From NCBI GenBank assembly GCA_904373265.1, contig CAJFEE010000015.1:1-64000 (forward strand): DNA of 64,000 nucleotides, in the 5' to 3' direction. How positions within the stretch are numbered: the first letter of the stretch is position 1; the number at the start of each line of letters is the position of its first letter. A program made the translations under genes and the position numbers. Origin of the DNA: Candidatus Harrysmithiimonas galli (GTDB lineage: Bacteria > Bacillota > Bacilli > CAJFEE01). The notes below the pieces were generated by a model. It searched no databases. It saw only the letters and a list, made by a program, of their open reading frames with translations, and had not been told where the DNA came from. Shown one piece after another: positions 9,435-18,308 of this stretch.

Positions 9435-10019
9435 ATGAGACAGTTTCTAATAACAGAGCATCAAAAGGGAAAATTTATTTTGGGATGTATTGCACTGCTT
9501 CTAATTACAGGAAGTATTGGGCTTGCCAAAAGCATAGGATTGACACCAACTTTTTTACATATTATCGGAGCATATTTATCAATTGTCTTTATTTTTATCG
9601 TTGCTTATAAGGCCTCACTGCTTTTTGGTTTTTTCAGTCTTTTATTTGGCGTTTTGTCCACGGGGGGTGGTACGATTTTGAATTTATACCGTACCATTGA
9701 CAGTTATGATAAATGGATTCATTTTTTTAGTGGAATTTTATTGGCAGAAGTTGGTCGATTGTTTGTTGTATATTTGTTTAAAAAATATCAGTTGAAGTTA
9801 CAACAGACTATGATCGCTTTATTTGCATTTTTATTTTCAGTATCAGCAGCCGCTGTTTGGGAAATCTATGAATTTGTTGTGGATTTAATCCTCAGTACCC
9901 ATATGCAAGGGAATAATTTCAATACAATGAGTGATGTAATTTCTGGTACATTGGGTGGATTGTGTTATATTGGTGGATATATTTTGCCTTTTTGTAAGAG
10001 AAAAAATGACAAAAAATAA
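9435..10019 (+). CDS. YjdF-like (DUF2238) integral membrane protein
   Basis: 194 residues with about five or six membrane segments. Family hallmarks are YDKWIHFFSGILLAEVGR in the middle and VWEIYEFVVDLIL followed by TMSDVISGTLGG near the end, which match the DUF2238/YjdF inner-membrane family. The function of the family is not established. The ATG at 9435 lies behind a short overlapping frame in another phase (9386-9610), which I take as a shadow. Stands alone; the next gene is 430 bases away. Confidence 0.75.
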   Translation: MRQFLITEHQKGKFILGCIALLLITGSIGLAKSIGLTPTFLHIIGAYLSIVFIFIVAYKASLLFGFFSLLFGVLSTGGGTILNLYRTIDSYDKWIHFFSGILLAEVGRLFVVYLFKKYQLKLQQTMIALFAFLFSVSAAAVWEIYEFVVDLILSTHMQGNNFNTMSDVISGTLGGLCYIGGYILPFCKRKNDKK

Positions 10020-10446
10020 TATTATTGACTTGAGCAGTTACCAAAGTAAAAAAGAATTGCCGATATCATAACTATAGATTGAAAGAGACCTAATAAAATG
10101 AGGGATGAGAACAAGAGTATAGTTCAAATCCATTTTTGCAGATTTTGTATAAATGGGATATTTATGAAAAATAAACCAAGTGAGCCTAGTGTCTTGTTGT
10201 AGACTTGTGGTTTGCGTTCAAAGCAATTTTGACGTAAATCAGTCATTTTTGCGCTTTATTTCAACTTGGATATATTTCTACATATGCACCAAATAACTAG
10301 AGAGATGGTATACAGGTCATTGATGTAAAAATGTAAAATGTGCGAGAAATATATATGTGTATTTACTGAATGGGTTTATATCTATGGTTTTTTATGGTAG
10401 CTTTATAAATAGTAGTAATGTGATCATAAAAGATAAATAGATTTGG
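10020..10446. other. Gene-free stretch upstream of the EAL protein
   Basis: AT-rich, with no recognisable frame or RNA structure. It presumably holds the promoter of the 10447 gene. Confidence 0.5.
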
Positions 10447-12657
10447 GTGAATAAAATGAAAAGAGAGCAAAAAATGAATTCAATACGATCCACGATTTAT
10501 GTTGGATTATTTTTTGTAATTTTCATTATTGGAGAAATTGCTTTTATCCGTTTTTTTTCAAATATGTTTGAGCAGGAAGTTGAGGACAAATTAAATGAGG
10601 TTGCAACCCAAATGCAAGTTTCCTTTTTTGAAGAAATGGAGGGAAAGTTTGCTATTTTGAACTTTTTTGCTTCAAGTATTGAAAAAACAGAAGATTACCA
10701 TGAGATCTTGGCACAAGCACAAAATAGAGAGGTATCACATACGGGAGCAATTGGTGCAGTTCGGAAAAACGGAGAAATTTTAAGTGGGATGCCGCTGGAA
10801 GCTGAACATTTGGAAATTTTAAAGCCAAGTTTCAATGGAAAAGAAATGACGCAGTTTTTGACGAAGTCTGCTTTTTCGGACGAACCTTGTATTTTGCTTG
10901 CTGTACCGATCTATTCTGGTACGAAAATTGATGGTGCAGCGTATAAGATCATTTCTGGAAAAGAGTTGGAACAATTATTTTATGCACCAATTTTTAATCA
11001 AGGCGGATTTACTTTCGGATTTTATGTACCAGATCAGACGGTTATTTTACCAGAACAGATGGACGGAAAAAAAGCTGATTATCCAATTTTGACAATGATT
11101 TACGAATTTCCTTTAGAAGAGAACCATATGGATCAAATTCCAGATACTTTAAAGCAAGACTTAGAACATCTGACGATTGGTGTAAGTAGTTTTCATTACC
11201 AAGGCGATCCATATTATATTTCGGCGACTCGGATCAAAGAAATTACAAATTGTTATCAAATCAGTATTGTTCCAGCTGGATTGATCAATAAAAAATTACA
11301 GCAGGTTAGTGTTGGGATATGGATTGGTTTAATTATTTTAGCTATTATTTTTTGTTGTATTTACTTTTTTTCCAAAGAAAGGGCACGTAAAAACAGAGAG
11401 ATTTTGCAAAAGCTGGCTTATTATGATGCACTGACAGACATATGGAATTTTGAAGGATTTAAACAAGAGATCCAGTCTATGTCCGGTCGAAATAGACAGC
11501 TAGTCGTTTTTGATATTGATGAGTTCCATTATATGAATCTTTTAATGGGTGAAGCGTATGCAGATCAGTTGTTAAAGGATATTTCTCAAGTAATTCAAAA
11601 CCATACAATTGAAGGTGAAGGCTACTGTCGTGTAAAAGATGACGTTTTTGCGTTGTGTTTATATGATTCTTCTATATGTACTAGACGCATTGAGGAATTG
11701 ATTGAGCAATGTGTGAATGCTTCGGAGAAAATGCCAATTTCGATTTCATGTGGGGTTGTTCATATCCTTTCTGAACAAAATTTTACGATAGCAGACTATG
11801 ATTGTTGTCTTATTGCAAAGGAATCTGTAAAAAAGGTATCTTCTTCTTGTAAGGTTGTATATTATGATGAGATATTGGAAAAGGAACAGATAGAAAATAA
11901 AATTTTACAAAATGAATTGAACAGTGCGTTAGAAGAAGAACAAATTCTCATTTATTTGCAGCCAAAAGTCAATATTCAAACTGGTAAATGGGTTGGTGCG
12001 GAAGCGTTGGCACGGTGGATGCACTCAGAAAGAGGGATGATTTCTCCAGGGAAGTTTATTCCGATTTTTGAAAAAACCGGACAGATTGAGTTGCTTGATT
12101 TATATATTTTTGAGCAGGTGTGTAAACAGATTCGAATCTGGTTGGATAAAAAGCAAAAGGTTTTGCCGATTGCTGTTAATTTATCAAGAAAGCATTTGAG
12201 CAGTGATATGTTGGTGGATAATTTGATGACCATTTTAGAAAAATATCAGGTACCAGTTGAATTGGTGGAAATTGAACTGACCGAAAGTGCTTTTTTTAAG
12301 GATACACAGCATTTGACGAGTGTTATGAAGCAATTAAAGGGCAGAGGGTTTGTTTTGTCCATTGATGACTTTGGTACAGGATATTCGACACTATCGACGT
12401 TGCTTGAAATGCCAGTTGATTTATTGAAGTTTGATAAAAGTTTCTTGAATTCTTGGGAAGCTGAACGAAATGCGACCGTTATTACAGGTATGATTCAAGT
12501 TGCGAAAAAGCTTGGAATCAAAACATTAATGGAGGGGATTGAAACTAAAGAACAAGTTGAATTGTTAAAAGAGGTTCATTGTGACTTGGGTCAAGGTTAT
12601 TTTTATGCCAAACCATTGCCCATTCAAATATTTGAGGAACAATGGGTTCGTCAGTAA
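10447..12657 (+). CDS. Membrane sensor with degenerate GGDEF and intact EAL domains (cyclic-di-GMP phosphodiesterase)
   Basis: 736 residues. A first membrane segment (about 15-38), an extracellular sensor region (about 40-285) and a second membrane segment (about 288-312) precede a GGDEF-like domain that starts at YYDALTDIWNFEGF. Its signature site reads RVKDDVFAL (about 395-403) in place of GGDEF, so cyclase activity is unlikely. The EAL domain keeps the catalytic set: EALARW (about 519), VNLSRKHL, ELTES, DDFGTGYS, LKFDKS, EGIET and GQGYFYAKP. The expected role is hydrolysis of c-di-GMP in response to an external signal, perhaps with GTP binding by the GGDEF relic. The start may be GTG at 10447 or an ATG just inside. 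No neighbour shares the theme. A strong hairpin follows. Confidence 0.9.
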   Translation: MNKMKREQKMNSIRSTIYVGLFFVIFIIGEIAFIRFFSNMFEQEVEDKLNEVATQMQVSFFEEMEGKFAILNFFASSIEKTEDYHEILAQAQNREVSHTGAIGAVRKNGEILSGMPLEAEHLEILKPSFNGKEMTQFLTKSAFSDEPCILLAVPIYSGTKIDGAAYKIISGKELEQLFYAPIFNQGGFTFGFYVPDQTVILPEQMDGKKADYPILTMIYEFPLEENHMDQIPDTLKQDLEHLTIGVSSFHYQGDPYYISATRIKEITNCYQISIVPAGLINKKLQQVSVGIWIGLIILAIIFCCIYFFSKERARKNREILQKLAYYDALTDIWNFEGFKQEIQSMSGRNRQLVVFDIDEFHYMNLLMGEAYADQLLKDISQVIQNHTIEGEGYCRVKDDVFALCLYDSSICTRRIEELIEQCVNASEKMPISISCGVVHILSEQNFTIADYDCCLIAKESVKKVSSSCKVVYYDEILEKEQIENKILQNELNSALEEEQILIYLQPKVNIQTGKWVGAEALARWMHSERGMISPGKFIPIFEKTGQIELLDLYIFEQVCKQIRIWLDKKQKVLPIAVNLSRKHLSSDMLVDNLMTILEKYQVPVELVEIELTESAFFKDTQHLTSVMKQLKGRGFVLSIDDFGTGYSTLSTLLEMPVDLLKFDKSFLNSWEAERNATVITGMIQVAKKLGIKTLMEGIETKEQVELLKEVHCDLGQGYFYAKPLPIQIFEEQWVRQ

Positions 12658-12690
12658 AGTCATGTGATGGTTATTAAAAAGTCGTCATAT

Positions 12691-12739
12691 AAAAATGCCA
12701 TTGAAAAAATAAAAATTTATTTTTTCAATGGCATTTTTT
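12691..12739 (+). terminator. Terminator between the EAL gene and sstT
   Basis: A perfect 20-base inverted repeat whose arms are AAAAATGCCATTG plus seven more bases and the complement (12691-12710 with 12719-12738), with a short loop and T-rich end. Confidence 0.85.
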
Positions 12740-12902
12740 CATTTATAATATTTGTAAAACCTTTAGTGGTTAGAACAAATGATGAGTTGCAATTTTTCCA
12801 GTATTAAGTGTGAAAGAATTTTGTTATACTATTTAAAGCTTGGATTATTGATGTATTATAAATTATGCGATTCTGTTTCATGTTATTTTAGGAGGAGTCA
12901 AT

Positions 12903-14108
12903 ATGAGAGAAATATGGCGTGTATGGAATAAGATTAGCCTGATTCAACAAATTGTTTTAGGCTTGGTTATCGGGATTGTTTTGGGCGTTTTCTTTCCGAA
13001 ACAATTATCTGGAATTTCGCTTTTGGGAGAATTATTTGTTGGAGCTTTAAAAGCAGTTGCACCAGTTTTGGTTTTGTTTCTTGTAATGGCGGCAATTGTT
13101 CAACATAAGAGTGGACAAAAAACGAATATGAAATCGATTATTGTGCTTTATTTGATTGGCACATTTTTGGCATCATTAACTGCGGTTATTGCCAGCTTTA
13201 TTTTCAAGGTGAAATTGATTTTAACAGCTGGAGCAACAGATATGAGTCCGCCGGAAGGATTAATTGAAGTGTTAAAAACTTTACTACTCCAGGTGATTGA
13301 TAATCCGTTAAATGCAATTATAACAGCGAATTATATTGGAATTTTGGCATGGGGTGTTTTGCTTGGAATTGCATTTAAGCATACTTCGGATCAAACAAAA
13401 TCTATCATTTCCGATATAGCAGCGGCAATTTCACAGGTTGTAAAATGGGTTATTCATTTTGCACCGTTTGGGGTAATGGGGTTGGTATTTGCTTCAGTGG
13501 CAACAACTGGTCTGTCGGCGTTAAAGGATTATTTTAAGATTATTGCTTTGCTTGTCGGTGTGATGGTCTTTGTAGCATTGGTTGTAAATCCGTTGATTGT
13601 ATATGTGAAAACAAGAAAAAATCCGTATCCACTTGTTTTTCGATGTTTAAAAGACAGCGGTATTACGGCATTTTTCACACGAAGTTCAGCGGCGAATATA
13701 CCGGTTAATATGAATTTGTGTGAGAAATTAAAGTTGGATAAAGATACATACTCCATTTCAATTCCACTTGGTGCAACCATTAATATGGGTGGAGCTGCAG
13801 TAACGATTGCTGTGTTAAGTTTGGCAGCGGCATATACATTGGGAATTTCTGTTGATTTTCCTACAGCAGTAATCTTAAGCTTGTTGGCAACTTTAAGTGC
13901 ATGTGGCGCTTCTGGTGTTGCAGGAGGTTCTTTATTGTTGATTCCGTTGGCATGTAGTTTATTTGGTATTCCAAATGATATTGCGATGCAGGTGGTTGGT
14001 ATTGGTTTTATCGTTGGTGTGATTCAGGACTCATGCGAGACAGCCTTAAATTCTTCAACGGATGTTTTGTTTACCGCTGCAGCGGAGATTGCAGCAAAAA
14101 ATAAGTAA
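12903..14108 (+). CDS. sstT: Serine/threonine:Na+ symporter SstT
   Basis: 401 residues, the normal length for SstT of the DAACS (glutamate/dicarboxylate symporter) family, which imports serine and threonine with sodium. Visible signatures include [20 protein letters not shown] near the N-terminus, [13 protein letters not shown], the hairpin region [17 protein letters not shown], and [20 protein letters not shown] followed by a conserved [24 protein letters not shown] stands eight bases before the ATG. Eight or so membrane segments and two re-entrant loops are expected. Single gene. Confidence 0.95.
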   Translation: MREIWRVWNKISLIQQIVLGLVIGIVLGVFFPKQLSGISLLGELFVGALKAVAPVLVLFLVMAAIVQHKSGQKTNMKSIIVLYLIGTFLASLTAVIASFIFKVKLILTAGATDMSPPEGLIEVLKTLLLQVIDNPLNAIITANYIGILAWGVLLGIAFKHTSDQTKSIISDIAAAISQVVKWVIHFAPFGVMGLVFASVATTGLSALKDYFKIIALLVGVMVFVALVVNPLIVYVKTRKNPYPLVFRCLKDSGITAFFTRSSAANIPVNMNLCEKLKLDKDTYSISIPLGATINMGGAAVTIAVLSLAAAYTLGISVDFPTAVILSLLATLSACGASGVAGGSLLLIPLACSLFGIPNDIAMQVVGIGFIVGVIQDSCETALNSSTDVLFTAAAEIAAKNK

Positions 14109-14161
14109 GTTTTTTAAAGTGTAAAGCGCTTTTAAAGATCAATATCGGAGTGAATGGTTAT

Positions 14162-14710
14162 ATGTCCCATTTATTAACTGTTTCTGGGAAAATATTTACC
14201 CCTGTAAATCCGGATGTAAATCAAATGGATATTACAGATATTGCACATGCATTGGCGATGCTTTGCCGTGCAAACGGTCATTTTCAAATTTTTTATTCAG
14301 TGGCACAGCATTCTGTCAATTGTGCAAAAGAAGCCAAGTGCCGTGGCTATTCATCACGCATTCAGTTTGCGTGTTTGTTGCATGATGCGAGTGAAGCGTA
14401 TTTGTCGGATGTAACACGACCAGTTAAGCAATTTTTGCCGCAATATCGGGAAATCGAAAATCGTTTGCAGGCGGTGGTCTGGGAAAAATGGCTTGGTGGC
14501 CCATTAACATTAGAGGAGAGCCAGCAGGTGAAAAAAATCGATGATGCTCTTTTGTATCAGGAATTTTTCTTTTTTATGAATGAATCGGTTTTTGATACAC
14601 CAAGAGAAGTGGTCTCCAAGCCGGATTTTTCCGAACATAGAGTTTCGGAGATAAAAGCGCAGTTTTTGGAACTTTTTTATAAATTATTATATCAAAGTCG
14701 TTTAAAATAA
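14162..14710 (+). CDS. HD-domain phosphohydrolase (YfbR-like)
   Basis: 182 residues from the ATG at 14162. A GTG at 14150 is in frame but sits directly on the GGAG (14146-14149), so the later ATG is favoured. The HD metal site is visible: QHSVNCAKEA (His), CLLHDASEAYLSDVTRPVK (HD pair) and KIDDALLYQEF (last Asp). This pattern is that of metal-dependent phosphohydrolases related to 5'-nucleotidase YfbR; the substrate cannot be told, although a deoxynucleotide monophosphate is plausible. It follows sstT by about 50 bases without a clear terminator, so it may be cotranscribed. Confidence 0.8.
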   Translation: MSHLLTVSGKIFTPVNPDVNQMDITDIAHALAMLCRANGHFQIFYSVAQHSVNCAKEAKCRGYSSRIQFACLLHDASEAYLSDVTRPVKQFLPQYREIENRLQAVVWEKWLGGPLTLEESQQVKKIDDALLYQEFFFFMNESVFDTPREVVSKPDFSEHRVSEIKAQFLELFYKLLYQSRLK

Positions 14711-14888
14711 GTATTCAATTGGTCAATTTTACTTTGCTGATGAACATATTTCTCTATAGATATGAGTAATTTTCTTGTTTTTTGGTAAATGAACAGGTAA
14801 AATATGAGTTATCCATAACAAACTCGAAAATTATGAAAGCGTTTAAATGGATAATATAGAGGAATGAACATGCAAGGAGAATTCATCA

Positions 14889-15287
14889 ATGGAAGCGATA
14901 TTGCCGATTGTAGATATGATTGCAGCTAAGCTGGCGACAATTGCCGTGATTTTGGTTGTTTTAAAATTTGTGTTGATTCGTACAAAAATGACTCGTATCA
15001 CTGCTTTTTTTCAAAGAATCCATCGCCCAGTTAGTTATTTTATTTTATTTTTTGCATTGTTACATGGAGTTTCTTCCTTGCATGCATTTCAAGAAGTGGA
15101 TTTATTTGTTTATTTTCTGGGATTGCTCAGTTTTATTTCAGTGCTGGCAACGATTGGCACACATGTAATAAAGGAAAAGTTAGATCAAGCTTGGATGAAA
15201 TGGCATCGGATTTTTACAGTGATTACATTAATCATTCTAGCTGTTCATTTGATTTTCGGTTTTATAGCTTATTTTTCATTGAAATAG
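14889..15287 (+). CDS. Small four-helix membrane protein, cytochrome b/ferric-reductase-like
   Basis: 132 residues with four membrane segments. Paired histidines lie in helices 2 and 4: RIHRPVSYFILFFALLHG and KWHRIFTVITLIILAVH. Such His pairs spaced 13-14 residues apart on two helices are the usual heme-b ligation pattern of ferric-reductase-like and cytochrome b561-type domains. No flavin domain is attached. The role is therefore a guess at membrane electron transfer. It lies 13 bases before the DNA glycosylase gene and is probably cotranscribed. Confidence 0.65.
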   Translation: MEAILPIVDMIAAKLATIAVILVVLKFVLIRTKMTRITAFFQRIHRPVSYFILFFALLHGVSSLHAFQEVDLFVYFLGLLSFISVLATIGTHVIKEKLDQAWMKWHRIFTVITLIILAVHLIFGFIAYFSLK

Positions 15288-15300
15288 GGGGCATCCTGCG

Positions 15301-15801
15301 TTGAAGGAAAGAAAATATCAAATTCATGAGTTTGAACCAGTGTTTGACGCAGAATCTCGCATTTTAATTTTAGGTACATTTCCGTCTGTGAAGTCAAGAG
15401 AAACGGCTTTTTACTATGGGCATCCGCAAAATCGCTTTTGGAAAGTTTTAGCGTATTTAACTACTGAGCCTATGCCACAAACTGTAGCAGAAAAGAAATC
15501 GTTGCTGTTTCGGCATCATATTGCACTTTGGGATGTCATTGCTAGCTGTGAGATTTCTGGTTCTAGTGACAATAGCATTCAAAATGTTGTTCCAGTGAAT
15601 TTGGATAAAGTTTTAAACCAATGTTCCATAAAAAAAATTTTTGCCAATGGAAAGCTGGCAGGCAAATTGTATCGCCAATATCTTGAACCAATGACTCAGA
15701 TGGAGATTCATGTGTTGCCATCAACAAGTCCAGCGAATGCGATGTATGATTTTGAGCGCTTATTGACACAATGGCAGATTATGAAAGTTTTTTTAGATTA
15801 G
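15301..15801 (+). CDS. DNA glycosylase of the hypoxanthine/uracil (UDG superfamily, family 6-like) type
   Basis: 166 residues, starting at TTG 15301 behind a GGGGG at 15289. Residues about 20-50 carry ILILGTFPSVKSRE followed by YYGHPQNRFWKVL, and near the end LPSTSPANAMYDF. This combination is characteristic of DNA-deoxyinosine glycosylases, which remove hypoxanthine from deaminated adenine in DNA. It would act in base excision repair in the cytoplasm. The preceding gene ends 13 bases upstream. Assignment to the superfamily is firm; the base specificity is inferred from the family. Confidence 0.88.
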   Translation: MKERKYQIHEFEPVFDAESRILILGTFPSVKSRETAFYYGHPQNRFWKVLAYLTTEPMPQTVAEKKSLLFRHHIALWDVIASCEISGSSDNSIQNVVPVNLDKVLNQCSIKKIFANGKLAGKLYRQYLEPMTQMEIHVLPSTSPANAMYDFERLLTQWQIMKVFLD

Positions 15802-15845
15802 ACAGTTGATTTCTTTTATTACTTCGAATATAGTAGAAAATAGAT

Positions 15846-15984
15846 ACCTTCTAGGGTTCCACAAACAGTTGTTTGGTTCGGTCCGAGAGAAGGTTCACAG
15901 CAAGACAAGCTGTGACACGGAGGGAGAAAAGCCCGGGAGATGTTTGAGACACGGTAGTGTCTAATTACATCTCCCGTTTTTTAT
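15846..15984 (+). promoter_or_regulatory. Guanidine-I (ykkC) riboswitch with overlapping terminator
   Basis: The aptamer landmarks are all present in order: CTAGGGTTCC (15851-15860), GGTCCGAGAG (15880-15889), a variable hairpin, ACACGGAGGGAG (15916-15927), and AAAAGCCCGGGAGA (15927-15940). The last element also forms the 5' arm of a terminator: GGGAGATG (15935-15942) pairs with CATCTCCC (15968-15975), followed by TTTTTTATT. Guanidine binding would hold the aptamer and prevent the terminator, switching on the two SMR exporter genes behind it. The aptamer class and its guanidinium ligand are established knowledge; the fit is by eye. Confidence 0.92.
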
Positions 15985-16005
15985 TGGAAAAAAGGAGGAA
16001 AGAAA

Positions 16006-16362
16006 ATGAATGGTGAATGGTTGAAAATTGTTTTTGCATCTATTTTTGAGGTGTTATGGGTTATTGGCTTAAAATATGCAGAAGGCTTTTGGGAATGGAG
16101 CGGAACCATTTTTACAATTGGAATCAGTTTTTATTTTTTGATTATGGCAGGAGAAAAATTACCTCCAGGGACTGTATATGCTGTATTTACTGGTTTAGGA
16201 ACATTAGGGACAGTTGGTGTAGGATATTTTTTCTTTCATGAATCCATAAGCGGTGTGCAAGTCTTTTTCTTATTGCTTTTATGCATTGGTATTATCGGCT
16301 TAAAGCAAAGTATGAATCAAACAAAAGAACAGGAGGAATCCACATGGCATGGGGAATCTTAA
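16006..16362 (+). CDS. SMR-family guanidinium exporter subunit (YkkC/Gdx-like)
   Basis: 118 residues and four membrane segments. The conserved membrane glutamate of small multidrug resistance proteins is Glu15 (ASIFEVLWVIGLK), and the second half has LPPGTVYAVFTGLGTLGT and FFFHESISG. Directly downstream of the guanidine-I riboswitch, so the likely job is proton-coupled export of guanidinium, working as a heterodimer with the next gene. GGAGGAAAG precedes the ATG. The gene overlaps the next by 19 bases. Polar charged tail at the C-terminus. Confidence 0.92.
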   Translation: MNGEWLKIVFASIFEVLWVIGLKYAEGFWEWSGTIFTIGISFYFLIMAGEKLPPGTVYAVFTGLGTLGTVGVGYFFFHESISGVQVFFLLLLCIGIIGLKQSMNQTKEQEESTWHGES

Positions 16363-16658
16363 TTCTTGCTGGATTGCTAGAGATGGTGGGAGTGTTGATG
16401 ATTCATCAGTTCCACCAAAGAAGAAATATTTTTTCAGTGATTTGTCTCATATTGGCATTTGGTGGCAGCTTTATTTTGTTATCTGTTGCCTTGCAGACTT
16501 TTCCAATGGGGACAGCCTATGCTGTATGGACAGGGATTGGTGCATCCGGAGCAGCAGTGTTGGGTATGCTTTTTTATAATGAGGCACGAAATATGAAACG
16601 TATCTTTTTTCTTTTTTTGATTATTTTTGCAATTGTTGGTCTGAAGCTGAGCGCTTAG
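16344..16658 (+). CDS. SMR-family guanidinium exporter subunit (YkkD/Gdx-like)
   Basis: 104 residues from the ATG at 16344. A longer in-frame start at 16281 would run deep into the previous gene, whereas AGGAGGA at 16331 fits the later ATG. Glu13 (LAGLLEMVGV) is the expected membrane glutamate, and MGTAYAVWTGIGASGAAVLG is the family core. Two SMR proteins encoded in tandem usually form an antiparallel heterodimer. Under the same riboswitch, so guanidinium export is the inferred function. Confidence 0.92.
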   Translation: MAWGILILAGLLEMVGVLMIHQFHQRRNIFSVICLILAFGGSFILLSVALQTFPMGTAYAVWTGIGASGAAVLGMLFYNEARNMKRIFFLFLIIFAIVGLKLSA

Positions 16659-17072
16659 GCATTTGAAAAAGCACAGATGAATCGGGACACAGTTGTTTAT
16701 ACGATTTGAATGAAGTGACTTCCATATTTTGTTCTTATATTTTCAAAAAAATTGTATGTTTTTTAAGAGAATAGGATAAAATAAGAATCTTTATTCACAT
16801 AAATAAATATTTTTAAATCATTGATTCATCCAGCTAAAAAAGATGAACAGGTGTAAAACTTTATATATAAAATTTTTCATCAACGTTCATTTTTGTTTCG
16901 AGTTAAATCTTCTGTTCCAGCTTCATATTACCAAGCTTGTCCATTTGAAAAGTTTTTTCTTAAATTAAGAGATTGTGCAAATCAAAAGTGAGTTATAGTG
17001 TATCAATCAGAGGAGCGTACAAAATATGTTTGCTTTTGCACGCTTCTTCTTGTATAGAATTTTTTATCTCAC
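16659..17072. other. Convergent gene-free stretch
   Basis: Between the SMR pair and the convergent ABC permease. AT-rich, with no frame or structure that I can support. The last 50 bases contain weak inverted repeats of GCGTACAAAATATG/TTTTGCACGC type that could end the permease transcript. Confidence 0.4.
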
Positions 17073-17678
17073 TTAAAATTCTTTGTTCTGATAAATGTTT
17101 ACAGAGCAAAGATAGGAAATATATAAAGCAATGATATCAATCAGTGCAACAGCTAGACAAAACATTTGAATTTGTATTGGATCAAGTATCAATGGTTTAA
17201 CAGATCCAAGAAATCCAGCAATTCCGATGGGAACCCATGCAACAAGAATTAAAATAAACCGAGATTTTTGTGAGCCAAATTTAAATAGAAATGGAAGAAA
17301 TATAGAAATCATAATTAAGAAAATACCGATACCGCCGCTTAAAACAAGTAAAAGATTTTTCAAGTCGGAAATCGGTCTAATCTGATTGTAAATTATAAGA
17401 AAAATAAAGGCAGCCAAAGTGGTAATACAGCTACTCATCAGCATAAAAATATATTTTGAAGCAACAATTTGTTTTTTTGTAATTGCCAAAGTATTAACAA
17501 ATTTACTCCAGTTAGCCTGCTCATCATAGGAAAAGCTGGAGATGGAGAAAACAAACATAAAAATAATCAAAATGGATACAAGCATTTGTGGTTCAATAAA
17601 TGAAATGATCAAAAAAACCCAACCAAATTTCATATATTGTTTTAAAATATAAAAGTCCTTTAACAATAATCCTTGCAT
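17073..17678 (-). CDS. ABC-2 type permease (YtrC/D-like)
   Basis: 201 residues with six predicted membrane segments. The pattern MQGLLLKDFYILKQYMKFG followed by SFSYDEQANWSKFVNTLAIT and KKQIVASKYIFML is typical of the ABC-2 membrane proteins of the YtrC/YtrD group. It would partner the ATPase at 18309-19175. AGGAGA lies seven bases before the ATG. The substrate is unknown; relatives in GntR-controlled units respond to cell-wall-active compounds. A 630-base gap separates it from the ATPase gene, wide enough to have lost another permease. Confidence 0.8.
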   Translation of the reverse strand: MQGLLLKDFYILKQYMKFGWVFLIISFIEPQMLVSILIIFMFVFSISSFSYDEQANWSKFVNTLAITKKQIVASKYIFMLMSSCITTLAAFIFLIIYNQIRPISDLKNLLLVLSGGIGIFLIMISIFLPFLFKFGSQKSRFILILVAWVPIGIAGFLGSVKPLILDPIQIQMFCLAVALIDIIALYISYLCSVNIYQNKEF

Positions 17679-18308
17679 AGTCAGATTCTCCTTTTTGTTT
17701 GAATTGAAGTATAGAATGGTATTTGATTTGTAAAATAAAAGATTTATCTTATATCTATTCTTTTATCAAGGGCAACTGGTAGTAAATGAGAAAAGCAAGC
17801 TACAAATCTCAGCAATCAAGAGTAAAATTGGAAAAAGAAAGAGACGAGTATGAGATCAATATTTGAAAGGATATCTAGCTTTCTTTTGAAAAAAGTTCTC
17901 GAATCAATGTGCATTCAAAAACGATGTAAGTATCAATAAAATCATTAAAATGTCCGTATTTCGTGTGATGGATCAAAAAGATCGGCTAAATTTCTAAAAA
18001 ATGTTGCCAATGAAAAAATGTACCCTGTTGGATAAACATCGTTCTTGAATGATCTGTTCCATTTCAAATCTTTTTCTGTGTGATAAAAAATGATGATACA
18101 TATACAGATGAAATGTACACCAAAAATGTTATATTTTGCATGGATGGTGAATTTCAAAATGCCTGTTCCTTTTTTGGGGCATACTGGTCAAAATTGAATG
18201 AAATACAATGGGTTGGTACAAGGTGAATCCTACAGATACAATAATTAGAAACATTTATCTATATATTAAATAGAATTTTTCTTGGCCATTAAATTTTTAA
18301 AAAACGAG
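17679..18308. other. Gap inside the GntR-ABC unit
   Basis: About 630 bases between the ATPase stop and the permease start. The longest minus-strand frame (17945-18157, 70 codons) has no recognisable family and no convincing ribosome site. It may be decayed permease DNA, but I cannot align it to anything. Confidence 0.4.
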
